Source: Lachnospiraceae bacterium UBA7054
GTDB taxonomy: Bacteria; Bacillota; Clostridia; Lachnospirales; Lachnospiraceae
Reading direction: 5' to 3'
Assembly (NCBI GenBank): GCA_002492725.1
Contig: DLAF01000067.1
Coordinates: 62,001 to 126,000 of the forward strand
DNA length: 64,000 nucleotides
The position numbers and the translations under genes are program-made. Every line of letters begins with the position of its first letter. Position 1 is the stretch's first letter. The notes beneath the pieces were generated by a model that was not told where the DNA came from, searched no databases, and worked only from the letters and a program-made list of their open reading frames with translations. Positions 50,659 through 59,460 of this stretch are shown piece after piece.

Positions 50659-51204
50659 TTACGCTCTGTTTTTTCTCTCTTCCCATCTGCCGCGGTCGAT
50701 CTCCATAAAGAGGACTTCCCGCGCCCCCTGCTCTAAAATGACGGTCTCCCGCCTGTTTGACATCAATTGAAAACCCGCTTTTTCGTAGCTTTTCAACGCC
50801 CGCAAATTATCTTCCAGCAGCCGCAGGAATATTTTTTTCAAACCGAGTTTACCAAATCCGTAATCCAGCATCCGTTTTGCCGCCTGCGTGCCGTATCCTT
50901 TTCCCAAAGCGTCGCTTTCTCCGATGAACACGCCGTACTCGGCCTCACCCTTTTCCCTGTCGATATCCCGCAGATAGACGCTGCCGATGTCCCGCAGACA
51001 GGCTTTTTCCTCTTCCACACAGATGATAAACTGCACCACGTGCCCCGGCTCCACCTGTTCTCTCAGCCAGGTCTTATGTCCTTCTTTCGTAAAAGGCTTC
51101 TGATAAATAAAGTTTTTCCGCACAAAGTCCCGATTCCGCCAGGTCACGACCTTTTCCGTGTCCGCCGGCGTGATCGGTCTCAAATGCAGCTTTTCTGCGC
51201 TCAT
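50659..51204 (-). CDS. GNAT acetyltransferase (RimJ/PseH-like)
   Basis: A 181-residue acetyl-CoA-dependent acetyltransferase. LHLRPITPADTEKVVTWRN at the start and GESDALGKGYGTQAAKRMLDYGF, with the G-K-G-Y-G pyrophosphate loop, are diagnostic; NLRALKSYEKAGF ends the core. The W-R-N start resembles PseH, which acetylates a 4-amino dideoxy sugar nucleotide, and WecD does the same after WecE. Two genes upstream is the WecE-type aminotransferase, so acetylation of dTDP-4-amino-4,6-dideoxygalactose is a fair proposal. Its ATG comes one base after the stop of the membrane protein gene. Confidence 0.82.
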   Translation of the reverse strand: MSAEKLHLRPITPADTEKVVTWRNRDFVRKNFIYQKPFTKEGHKTWLREQVEPGHVVQFIICVEEEKACLRDIGSVYLRDIDREKGEAEYGVFIGESDALGKGYGTQAAKRMLDYGFGKLGLKKIFLRLLEDNLRALKSYEKAGFQLMSNRRETVILEQGAREVLFMEIDRGRWEERKNRA

Positions 51205-51205
51205 C

Positions 51206-53086
51206 TTACCTCTCCCATTTCGTCTCCCGCAGATACCGCCCGTCTTTGGAAACAGGGATCACCTGATACACGCCGTAGTTTTCCCCGATCCTGTCATACT
51301 CCTCAACGTGCACATCCATCCCGTTCTCGGCATAGGGGACGGCAAGCCAGGTAAGCCCCCGCAGGCCGACTTCTTCATCCGACATAATAAAGTCTGCCTT
51401 CCCCTCCGCGAGCGCCGCCGCTGCATCCTCTATCCCGAAAGCTGCCAGTTTTTCCCGGTACAGGGGACTCTTACACATCCAGCCCCCGGCAATATCATAA
51501 TTCGCGAGCGTATGCTCCTTCCATTCCAAAAGCTTTCCCGAAAAGGCCACCGTAGAGTACACGTCCTCAAAATAAAAAGTATCTGCATGCGCCCTGCAAT
51601 AAGCGTCTATGGCCTCCCAATCCCTGTTGATCTCCTGTCGTCTTGCCTGATCGGCCATCACCGCAGGAATAGACTGAAACAGGCTCACTACTGAGAGCAG
51701 ACAAACGGCCGCAGCCGCACCGTACAGAAGGCTGTTAGCCGCCGCGCCGCACACGATCCGCCGCAAAAACATCCCCGCCAGCAGACAAAACTCCACCAGG
51801 TAAAGAGGATGTGTAATCCGCTCGGGATCGCGCCCGCGCAGCAGAATAAACATCCAGAGACCGCTCCTTACAAAAATGATCAGAAACAACTGCACTGCCG
51901 CACTGCACAGATCTCTATACCGCCTGCTCCCCGCCCTTTCAGGACTTATTTCACCACAAGAGTTTCCGTTTTTTCTGTAAAATAGCATAACGACCGCTAT
52001 TATATTCGCGGCATATCCCAGCCACACCAGTATATTATAGGGCGCATCCTCCCCGTGAAAACTGCGGTAACGATACAATAAAAGCTTGTCCTTGAATATC
52101 TTACCCCAGTCTCTCGCACTGCCCACACGCTCCTTCGCATAAGCTGCCACATCCGAGAGCAGTTTTGCGTCAATTCTCTCATCAAGACCAAAATTATAGT
52201 TTTCCAGCAGGATCCGCGTTCCATAGACCGCGCCCAGCTCATCCAAATCCGCACCATAGTGATCCTGCGTCACTACCTCGGGATAAAAATCATAAATAGT
52301 TGTCCTGTCATCAAAAAATTGTCGAAACATCCGCCATTCACCGCCATAGGCAAGCGCGTCCGCCCCCAGCGAAAGTCCCATACCCACCAGCAAAAGCAGA
52401 AGAAGGCCGCCGTACTTTTTCAGGTTTTTCCCTGTAAATACAGGCCTGTCCTCCCACCAGCAAAAGGCTCCCGCAAGTCCCAGAAACGGCAGCATCAGAA
52501 GCGCCATCTCGGACCGAAGCTGAAAGGCCAGGAGAAACAAAAGCAGGGGCGCTATGCCGGAACCCGTCATAAACAGGATGACCGCCGTCCCCATAAGCAT
52601 CCCACCGGTGATCGTATATTGAACATTGACCGTATGAGTCAGCCATATGCCCCACTGAAAAAGCACCAATCCCGTCAGGCAGAGCAGTTTCCACGCAAAA
52701 TGCCGCTTTGTTCCCGCACCGTCTCCTCTGCCATCGGTTTCAGAAACGCCCTGCCTTCGTGCGCTGGCAGCATCCACCAGCATACACAACCTGACACCCA
52801 CCGCAAAAAAACAGCCAAACTGGCATAGGAACAGAAAGCCCCCGTACCATGGAAAAGAGCCGCCTATCCGATAACACAGCGCAATCGCCGCGCCCAGCGG
52901 ATAGAGTGTCTGCATGTTGTGCCCGTCGGGTGTACCGCTGTAAACGCCCGACATAATGTCCCGCATCAGTGTATCATCGTTCAGATCAAAATAGAAATCA
53001 AAGAAAACACCCATCAACAGGGCGCTGATCCCCATAACAAAAAACGTCAGTATCCAGTTTTCATACGCTTTCCATTTTCTGTTCAT
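51206..53086 (-). CDS. Polytopic membrane protein, GT-C-like
   Basis: A 626-residue membrane protein with about twelve helices and a C-terminal external domain of around 130 residues. The first external loop has FYFDLNDDTLMRDIMSGVYSG, whose paired aspartates occupy the catalytic position of GT-C enzymes. A Lys/Arg-rich loop with YRYRSFHGEDAPYN lies in the middle. The sequence family is not known to me. The gene lies between the WecE-type aminotransferase and the GNAT, so it is the best candidate to receive the amino-dideoxy sugar made by that set. The ribosome site is weak. Confidence 0.62.
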   Translation of the reverse strand: MNRKWKAYENWILTFFVMGISALLMGVFFDFYFDLNDDTLMRDIMSGVYSGTPDGHNMQTLYPLGAAIALCYRIGGSFPWYGGFLFLCQFGCFFAVGVRLCMLVDAASARRQGVSETDGRGDGAGTKRHFAWKLLCLTGLVLFQWGIWLTHTVNVQYTITGGMLMGTAVILFMTGSGIAPLLLFLLAFQLRSEMALLMLPFLGLAGAFCWWEDRPVFTGKNLKKYGGLLLLLLVGMGLSLGADALAYGGEWRMFRQFFDDRTTIYDFYPEVVTQDHYGADLDELGAVYGTRILLENYNFGLDERIDAKLLSDVAAYAKERVGSARDWGKIFKDKLLLYRYRSFHGEDAPYNILVWLGYAANIIAVVMLFYRKNGNSCGEISPERAGSRRYRDLCSAAVQLFLIIFVRSGLWMFILLRGRDPERITHPLYLVEFCLLAGMFLRRIVCGAAANSLLYGAAAAVCLLSVVSLFQSIPAVMADQARRQEINRDWEAIDAYCRAHADTFYFEDVYSTVAFSGKLLEWKEHTLANYDIAGGWMCKSPLYREKLAAFGIEDAAAALAEGKADFIMSDEEVGLRGLTWLAVPYAENGMDVHVEEYDRIGENYGVYQVIPVSKDGRYLRETKWER

Positions 53087-53154
53087 ACCCTGTGAACCAC
53101 GCGCGCTGCCGCTGCTTTTACACTTCTTAAGGTGCCTTTACAAAACGCCTCGTC

Positions 53155-54282
53155 TCAGCGGTAAAACGCCTTGATCTGCTCAACAATATATTCGGTCTGA
53201 TCCGCCGTTAACTTATAAAACAGCGGCAGCCGCAGCAGTCTCTCGCTCTCCTTCGTCGTATATCTGTCCTCCCCGTGAAATCTGCCAAACTTCTTACCCG
53301 CGGGCGCAGAATGAAGCGGCACATAATGAAATACCGAAAGAATATCCTTTGATTTCAGGAATGCGATCAGACGGCTCCGCTCCTCCATGTCTTTTGTTTT
53401 GATATAAAACATGTGCGCATTGTGCGTACAATGCTCCGGGATATGGGACAGTTCTATCTTCCCTGCCTCTGCCAAAGGAGCAAGCAGTTCCCGGTATTGG
53501 TTCCATCTGTCCATTCTCGCCCGCGTAATCTCCTCCGCCATATTAAGCTGCGCATACAGATAAGCCGCGTTCATATCACTTGGCAGATAGGAGGAACCCT
53601 GATCCTGCCAACGGTATTTGTCCACCTGTCCCCTGAAATACTTACTTCGGTCCGTACCCTTTTCCCTGTAAATTTCCGCCTGCTCGATATCCTTTTCATC
53701 ACGGATCAGCAGCGCGCCGCCCTCGCCCATACTTAAGTTTTTCGTCTCGTGGAAGCTAAAGCACCCAAACTCTCCGAAGGTTCCCAGCGGCTTTCCCCTG
53801 TAAGAAGCCATAATGGCCTGGGCCGCATCCTCCACCACCGCCAGATGATATTTCTTCGCAATATCCATAATGACATCCATCTCGCAGCCAACGCCCGCAT
53901 AGTGCACCGGCGCAATCACCCTGGTACGCTCCGTGACGGCATCCTCGATCAATTTTTCGTCTATGTTCATCGTGTCAGGCCGTATATCAACAAAGACCGG
54001 AACCGCACCGCGCAAAACAAAGGCATTGGCCGTCGATACAAAAGTGTAGGAGGGCAGGATCACTTCGTCCCCCTCTTTTAAGTCCACAAGCAATGCCGCC
54101 AGTTCCGTAGCATGGGTGCAGGAAGTGGTGAGCAGGCATTTTGCCGCCCCGGTCATCGCCTCAATCTTCTCACTGCATTTTTTAGTAAAAGGCCCGTCGC
54201 CGCAAATCTTTTCCTGTGCCACAGCCTCCCTCATATAATCAAATTCTTTCCCCGTAAAGGGGGGTACATTAAAGTTTATCAT
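53155..54282 (-). CDS. wecE: dTDP-4-amino-4,6-dideoxygalactose transaminase
   Basis: A 375-residue PLP enzyme nearly collinear with E. coli WecE/RffA. INFNVPPFTGKEFDYM, GDEVILPSYTFVSTANAFVLRG, DIRPDTMNIDEKLIEDA, PVHYAGVGCEMD and HGEDRYTTKESERLLRLPLFY are the same blocks, and Lys181 in FHETK is the PLP lysine with identical numbering. It converts dTDP-4-keto-6-deoxyglucose and glutamate to dTDP-Fuc4N. The dTDP-keto sugar would come from rmlA and rmlB, which are not in the window. GGAG stands five bases before the ATG. It heads a group of membrane protein, GNAT, GtrB-type and GT-C genes. Confidence 0.93.
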   Translation of the reverse strand: MINFNVPPFTGKEFDYMREAVAQEKICGDGPFTKKCSEKIEAMTGAAKCLLTTSCTHATELAALLVDLKEGDEVILPSYTFVSTANAFVLRGAVPVFVDIRPDTMNIDEKLIEDAVTERTRVIAPVHYAGVGCEMDVIMDIAKKYHLAVVEDAAQAIMASYRGKPLGTFGEFGCFSFHETKNLSMGEGGALLIRDEKDIEQAEIYREKGTDRSKYFRGQVDKYRWQDQGSSYLPSDMNAAYLYAQLNMAEEITRARMDRWNQYRELLAPLAEAGKIELSHIPEHCTHNAHMFYIKTKDMEERSRLIAFLKSKDILSVFHYVPLHSAPAGKKFGRFHGEDRYTTKESERLLRLPLFYKLTADQTEYIVEQIKAFYR

Positions 54283-54356
54283 GATCGCTCCGTTTCTGCG
54301 CCGCTTTACGGCAGCTTCCTTTTTCCCGTTACCCTTCCTATTTTACAGCATTCCTC

Positions 54357-55736
54357 TCACTCATACAAGAAAAGATCGTCTCTTGCCGCCGCAAGCTCTT
54401 TAAGCCGGCTGCTGAAGCCGCCGATGGAAAAGAGACAGTACACCTCACGCCTGTCGTCCCGATGCCAGGACACCCGCTTGGCCTTCTCCTGAAGCTGATA
54501 CAAAATGTCCACATCCACCGCCTCACTCAGGTACTTACACTCTCCAAACAGGATTGTCCTCTCCTCCTCGGCAAGCGCCACCACATCAATCTCCGTATTC
54601 TTATCCCAATATCTGCCGATTTTCGAAAAGTGACAGGGAAGCTCCGTCTTTTCAGATAGCTCCGCCCGACAGACATCCTCGTAAACATAAGCGGCCTGAC
54701 CTGTCACGAAACGCTTCCTGATTTTATCCATAACACACGCTATGTTTCCCTGTTCGATATCTCCCTGATTGGGATAGATCAACGTAAACCAAAAGCGGAT
54801 ATAGTGATCCGTGATCCGATAAAGGCCCTTCTTGCTCTTCTCCTGGTTCTCCTCCGTGACAGGCACCTCCCGGCGTACCAGATCAAGCTCTATCAGGGTC
54901 TTTAAGTTTCTGGTCAGATCCGTAGCCTTCGTCTCCATGAAACAGGCAATCTCCGCAAGCTTTGTCCTGCCAAAGGCGATGGCCCGCAGGATAGAGAAGT
55001 AGCTTCCCACCTCCGCCACTTCCTGCTGTAACAGGAAATGCGGCTCCTCGTAGAGATACCCCGTACGATCCAGAATATTTTTTTCAATCCCGGTAAAAAT
55101 GTCCTTGCAGTCTGCAAACGATTTGATGTATTTCGGCACGCCGCCGGTCACCGCATAGCGCTCGATCTGCTCCCTTCTGGACAACCCGCCGCAAAACTCC
55201 TGATAATACCGAAAGGGAATCTGCTTTAAGCGAATCTGCGCTGTCCTTCTCCCATAGAGGGGACTGTTGTAGGAGAGCGTCTGGGAAACCATCATGGAAA
55301 TCAGGGAACCGCATAGAATTACCATAACAGGTGTTTTTATTAAAATCTCATCCCATATTCGTTGAAATACAGAAGGAAAAGCAGGATTGGTCTTTCCCAG
55401 ATATTGAAATTCGTCTATAATTAAGATCGGCTTTTCCTCCCACTGCCTGGAAACGATCAGCCGAAAAATGGTATCCCATTTATCCATCGAGGTTTCCGCC
55501 AAAACGGGATTTTTCGTAAACACCGCCGCCTTCTCCTGAAAGGCGCTGCGATTCAGCGCCTCCGACTCCTGCGTTGCCAGAAAATACATCGCATTTTTAT
55601 CTTTCATAAACTCCGACAAAAGCGTGGTCTTCCCAACACGCCGTCTGCCGTAGACAATGACCAGAGAGGCTTCTTTTTTTGCGTATTCTTTTTCTAATGT
55701 GGCCATCTCTAACTCACGATCGACAAACTGTGCCAT
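54357..55736 (-). CDS. Archaeal-type ATPase with DUF234 domain
   Basis: A 459-residue ATPase of the ATPase_2 plus DUF234 architecture. VYGRRRVGKTTLL (about 30-42) is the Walker A, PILIIDEFQYL the Walker B, and VILCGSLISMM sensor 1. A winged-helix part (about 280-340) is followed by the DUF234 region with FGECKYL, the E-x-K of a PD-(D/E)xK-like nuclease fold (IDVVALAEEERTILFGECKY). Such genes move often and their function is unsettled, with proposals including mobile element control and defence. AAGGAGG lies eight bases from the chosen ATG. It has its own promoter and operator-like repeats and no tie to glycan chemistry. Confidence 0.85.
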   Translation of the reverse strand: MAQFVDRELEMATLEKEYAKKEASLVIVYGRRRVGKTTLLSEFMKDKNAMYFLATQESEALNRSAFQEKAAVFTKNPVLAETSMDKWDTIFRLIVSRQWEEKPILIIDEFQYLGKTNPAFPSVFQRIWDEILIKTPVMVILCGSLISMMVSQTLSYNSPLYGRRTAQIRLKQIPFRYYQEFCGGLSRREQIERYAVTGGVPKYIKSFADCKDIFTGIEKNILDRTGYLYEEPHFLLQQEVAEVGSYFSILRAIAFGRTKLAEIACFMETKATDLTRNLKTLIELDLVRREVPVTEENQEKSKKGLYRITDHYIRFWFTLIYPNQGDIEQGNIACVMDKIRKRFVTGQAAYVYEDVCRAELSEKTELPCHFSKIGRYWDKNTEIDVVALAEEERTILFGECKYLSEAVDVDILYQLQEKAKRVSWHRDDRREVYCLFSIGGFSSRLKELAAARDDLFLYE

Positions 55737-55757
55737 AAGCCGTACCTCCTTAGGTAC

Positions 55758-55785
55758 AGTATAACACAAAAGTTATGTTTGTAAA
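55758..55785 (-). promoter_or_regulatory. Candidate promoter of the DUF234 ATPase gene
   Basis: On the minus strand TTTACA, a 16-base spacer and TATACT. The 15-base repeats run across the -35 box. Confidence 0.6.
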
Positions 55786-55810
55786 CATTATGTTTTCAAA
55801 CATTATGTTT
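55766..55810. repeat. Three tandem 15-bp repeats, likely operator array
   Basis: On the plus strand three consecutive units of 15 bases: acaaaagttatgttt, gtaaacattatgttt, tcaaacattatgttt. The core AAACAT-N-ATGTTT is itself palindromic. The array is bracketed by AAAAGTTATG (55768-55777) and CATAACTTTT (55816-55825) in inverted orientation. Confidence 0.85.
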
Positions 55811-55843
55811 GCGTGCATAACTTTTTGCAGTTACAGATAACCA

Positions 55844-57712
55844 CTATTGCACACGGTAAACCACATACCCCGCATTTCCGAAATGCTCCGCATAGCCGTG
55901 TTCTGTCAGAAACGCTCCCAGCATCTGCAATTTTTCATCCGCGGCACAGGCCTCCATATCCACGCCGAACCACACAATGGCCTCCCCGTCATCGCTTAGA
56001 TAAGCCGCTATGGGCGTGGAGACTATAACGACCGGCAGCTCCCCTCCCGCCTCATACGCCGCTTCCACGGCCGCCAGATCCCGCCGATACTCCACCATGC
56101 GGTAGGAGGCAAGGTCAGGCCAGCCTGTAGAAAGGGCCGGAGGCATATCCAGCAGATAAGACAGGCCCGGAAGCTTGCCGTAACAGATCACATTCCGCCC
56201 CGTCAGGCCCTCCTCTCTCACAAAGCTCGTCAGTTCCTCCAAGAGGGCATTCCGCTCCCGATTCGTCCAAAGGCCCGCCGCCTTTTCGGGGAGGGCCGCC
56301 CGTACATCCCTTGGCTCCCCAAAAACGCCGTCATTAAAAGCAAATCCCGCGTGGAAACCAATGCTCTGCACCAAAACAAAAGTTACGAGTCCGATGAGAG
56401 GATAACGCCAGAGAAAGGACCCATTCAAAGCCCGCCGCTCACTGCTCCTTCCGGCACGCGCCGAAGCTTCATCGTACGCTGTCCACAGCAAAAAGGGCAC
56501 CGCCAGAAACAGGTTATTGATGATTGGATAGAGGTGATTGTTGCTGCCAAGCGGCGTCAGAAAAATCTCCAGAAGCACTGCCGCCGCCAGGATTTTTTTC
56601 TCCGCCGCCATCTCCTTTTTGAGCAGGCAATAAACCGCCGTTCCAATTGTCACGAGCAGCAAAAGCACCGTCGGATCATAGATGCTCGTATATCTGTAAT
56701 AGCTAAAATCAAACATCCCCCTGCCCCAATAAAAGCGCAGCAGCACGATCAAAAGCAGGCAATAGCACACTCTTATGACTACACCTGTTATTTTATTTAC
56801 TCTGTTCTCATCTTTCCCGTACAGCCGACGACGCACCGCTGCGGCAAACGCTGCCGCTGCCATGCACAGCGCCGCAAACGCCAGCCAGTATAACCCTCTG
56901 CCATAGTCGTCAAACATACCCGTCAGCATGGAGGTTGGCTTATAATCCGTCGCCTTCTCGGTCATGGCAAATAAAGTCTGCACCATGTCGGGATAAGCTG
57001 AGACGCCATAGCGGAGACAGATTGCAAAAAAAGGCAGGCCAAAACCCACAAGATACCCTGCAAGACACCAGCCGGTCGCGGACACAAGCATTTTATAACA
57101 TCCGCTATTTTGTTTATTGTACAGCACGACTCCATACCACACCACCAGAATCAGAGCCGCATGCACCACGTTCGGCATCCGCACCGCCACATTCGCGCCA
57201 AGGCACAAGCCCGCTGCCACAAAATACAGCCGCTGTCTTTTGCTGTTTGCGCTGCATTCCGTTAGTCCTCGGTACAAAAGCAGAATCCCCGCCGTCATAA
57301 AAAAGTAGGTCAGATTTTGATATAAAACAGCGGAAGGGCACCAGCACAGTCCCAGAGCAATCAATTCGCCCAAAAACAAAAGCGGCGCCGGCATCTTTCT
57401 TCGAAACGTCAGATAGACCATGAGCGCCATTGCCGACTGCACAAGCGTCGTATAGCAATTCATACCGATGAGCGTCCCACCAAACGGAAGGTGCATGAGC
57501 AGACTTCCCCAGACATTGGACAAAAAGGTAGCCACCATCCACGTCCCATCCATCTGCCCGAAATACTGAAAGTTCGCCAGCGAGTAGGTCGTATCCTCCA
57601 AATCAAGCCCCTGACAGACTCCGATGAACGGGTAAAGTAAGAGAACCGCAGGAAAAAGAATGTTCTCTATCAAATTTTTATAGTTGTTGTAACTTTTTTT
57701 CAAACCTTTCAT
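55844..57712 (-). CDS. Polytopic membrane protein, GT-C-like
   Basis: A 622-residue membrane protein with about twelve helices and an external C-terminal domain of around 150 residues. The first external loop reads QGLDLEDTTYSLANFQYFGQMDGTWM, where Asp and Glu stand in the place of the GT-C catalytic acid. The C-terminal domain has LPVVIVSTPIAAYL, a strand pattern similar to the external domain of the protein at 51-53 kb. Family not recognised. It lies between the membrane acyltransferase and the ATPase gene. The ribosome site (CAGGGT) is poor. Confidence 0.62.
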   Translation of the reverse strand: MKGLKKSYNNYKNLIENILFPAVLLLYPFIGVCQGLDLEDTTYSLANFQYFGQMDGTWMVATFLSNVWGSLLMHLPFGGTLIGMNCYTTLVQSAMALMVYLTFRRKMPAPLLFLGELIALGLCWCPSAVLYQNLTYFFMTAGILLLYRGLTECSANSKRQRLYFVAAGLCLGANVAVRMPNVVHAALILVVWYGVVLYNKQNSGCYKMLVSATGWCLAGYLVGFGLPFFAICLRYGVSAYPDMVQTLFAMTEKATDYKPTSMLTGMFDDYGRGLYWLAFAALCMAAAAFAAAVRRRLYGKDENRVNKITGVVIRVCYCLLLIVLLRFYWGRGMFDFSYYRYTSIYDPTVLLLLVTIGTAVYCLLKKEMAAEKKILAAAVLLEIFLTPLGSNNHLYPIINNLFLAVPFLLWTAYDEASARAGRSSERRALNGSFLWRYPLIGLVTFVLVQSIGFHAGFAFNDGVFGEPRDVRAALPEKAAGLWTNRERNALLEELTSFVREEGLTGRNVICYGKLPGLSYLLDMPPALSTGWPDLASYRMVEYRRDLAAVEAAYEAGGELPVVIVSTPIAAYLSDDGEAIVWFGVDMEACAADEKLQMLGAFLTEHGYAEHFGNAGYVVYRVQ

Positions 57713-57796
57713 ACCCTGCTGCCGTCTCCGCTCCTTGTTTCGCCCGTTTTACACTTCCCTATACTAATCCATGCAAGCTTTGTACCTGCGAACCGT

Positions 57797-58882
57797 TCAT
57801 TCTTTCTGCTTTGGCTTTCTTCCGATAACGGCTGCCACGCGCTGAAACACCCACGCCCGCGCCAGATCGACTGCCGTCCCAACCGCATAGATGAGCAGTA
57901 CGCAGCAGACCATATGCGGCACAAAAAGAAAGCTCTCCTTCATCTGATCCGCTTTCAGCCACTCTAACCACCGATAGCGCACGAGAATGTGTTCATGCAG
58001 AAGATAGACGCCGAACGTGCCGGATGCAAGCAGCCGGATCACATCCGCCGCGCGCCCTTCCCGCAAGGAGAAATTCTGAAAGACATAAAACAGGGAAACC
58101 GCCCCCGTAAGGCAAAGCAGATGATTATAGGTGTACGGCATGTCCGCATAGTGGGCTAAAGCTTCTATCTCCTTGCCGAGCGTATTGGAAAACAGCGAAA
58201 GCAGCCAAACCAAAAGGCAGGAAAGTACATAGCCCCACACCGCATGTGACCGCTTTTCCAACCAGGGAATCCCATACAGCCTGATGTAACCCGCTGTCAC
58301 AAACAGGCAAAGAAACCATCCGAAATCATAACCGTACCGATCCGTCGCCAGAGATACGGGAACAATCGTCTTTTCCAGGGAGAAAAAGGCAAGCAGCAAT
58401 GCCAGTAATATCTGCAATTCCCGCTTTTTTAACTTTTGAATCCCTGCTGAGAGAAAAGGCGCAAACAGATACATCACCAGATAAGCCGTAGCAAACCAAT
58501 AATGCTCAGTCCCGAAAGGCAGCGCAAACCCGATCCAGTCATAGAGGGAAAGGTCTTTTACGGAAACCACGCCTGTCAAAAGAAGGATCACCGGGATCAG
58601 CAGCGAATAAAAAAGAACCTGACAAAGCAGGGAGACCACCCGTCCCGGCTTCCACGCAGATTCCACGCAAAAATAACCGCTGATGAGCACATAACAGTTT
58701 ACCGCCACAATACAGAAAGATTCGATCAGCCAGGCCAAAACGCCTGCCGCATGTTCCTTTGCCGCAAAGGGAAACGGCGTGGCCGCCCCTCCCTTCACCA
58801 GATAGTGGAGGGAGATAATCATAAGCATCGCCACAATGCGCAGCAATTCAAAATTTGCCTGCCTTTTTCTGCCTGCCTTCAT
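57797..58882 (-). CDS. Membrane acyltransferase 3 family protein
   Basis: An integral membrane acyltransferase of 361 residues with ten predicted helices. FELLRIVAMLMIISLHY (11-27) contains the invariant Arg15 and His26 of the acyltransferase 3 family, and GTEHYWFATAYLVMYLFAP, GTFGVYLLHEHILVR follow in the usual places. OafA and relatives in this family O-acetylate surface glycans; there is no SGNH extension here, so transfer to the outer side would need a partner or be done directly. GAGGAG lies six bases before the ATG. It is followed at 84 bases by a GT-C-like gene. Confidence 0.85.
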   Translation of the reverse strand: MKAGRKRQANFELLRIVAMLMIISLHYLVKGGAATPFPFAAKEHAAGVLAWLIESFCIVAVNCYVLISGYFCVESAWKPGRVVSLLCQVLFYSLLIPVILLLTGVVSVKDLSLYDWIGFALPFGTEHYWFATAYLVMYLFAPFLSAGIQKLKKRELQILLALLLAFFSLEKTIVPVSLATDRYGYDFGWFLCLFVTAGYIRLYGIPWLEKRSHAVWGYVLSCLLVWLLSLFSNTLGKEIEALAHYADMPYTYNHLLCLTGAVSLFYVFQNFSLREGRAADVIRLLASGTFGVYLLHEHILVRYRWLEWLKADQMKESFLFVPHMVCCVLLIYAVGTAVDLARAWVFQRVAAVIGRKPKQKE

Positions 58883-58949
58883 ATCCGTCTCCTCTTGCCG
58901 CAGCCTGTCGATTGCACAATCGCTGCTGCCCGATCAATGCCGCAGTCTC

Positions 58950-59396
58950 TCAATCGCCGCTGCCGCCGGAATCTTTTTTAAAAATCCAAATCTTACTGAG
59001 TACATAGTTTGCCAGGATCACGATTGTCTGACATACCAGTTTGGAAATCTTGTCGTTAATGGTCAAAACATCCACCATCAAATACATCAGCACGATCTCC
59101 AACACCTCTGTCGCCACCCGCGCACCGATAAAGGAAACAAACTCCCGCACGACCGATGCCGCCGCCTTATTCTGACTCTTAAAGACAAAAGTGCGGTTCG
59201 TCCAATAGGCAAACACCACCGTCAGCACCCAGGAGAGCACCGTGGCCACCATGTAGTGCATGGACAGCGCGTCCGCAAAGACAAAATACAGAATATAATT
59301 TAAGACAAACGCTAAAAAGCCGAAAATCAGATAGTTGAAACCCTCCTCATGCTTTTTGTAAAGTCCCCAGCCGAAATCCCATAATTTCCTGATCAT
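58950..59396 (-). CDS. GtrA-family flippase-like protein
   Basis: A 148-residue membrane protein of four helices. FNYLIFGFLAFVLNYILYFVF, VLSWVLTVVFAYWTNRTFVFKS and the closing ANYVLSKIWIFKK are the GtrA signature. GtrA proteins are thought to flip undecaprenyl-phosphate-linked single sugars made by GtrB-type enzymes so that GT-C transferases can use them. The GtrB-type gene is 9 kb downstream in the same direction. GAGAGGG stands before the chosen ATG, nine codons inside a longer frame. Confidence 0.9.
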   Translation of the reverse strand: MIRKLWDFGWGLYKKHEEGFNYLIFGFLAFVLNYILYFVFADALSMHYMVATVLSWVLTVVFAYWTNRTFVFKSQNKAAASVVREFVSFIGARVATEVLEIVLMYLMVDVLTINDKISKLVCQTIVILANYVLSKIWIFKKDSGGSGD

Positions 59397-59460
59397 ATTC
59401 CCTCTCCATTCCTTATTGTGCAAAAATGCCTTGATCTGGCATTTTCAATCCTTTGTTATT

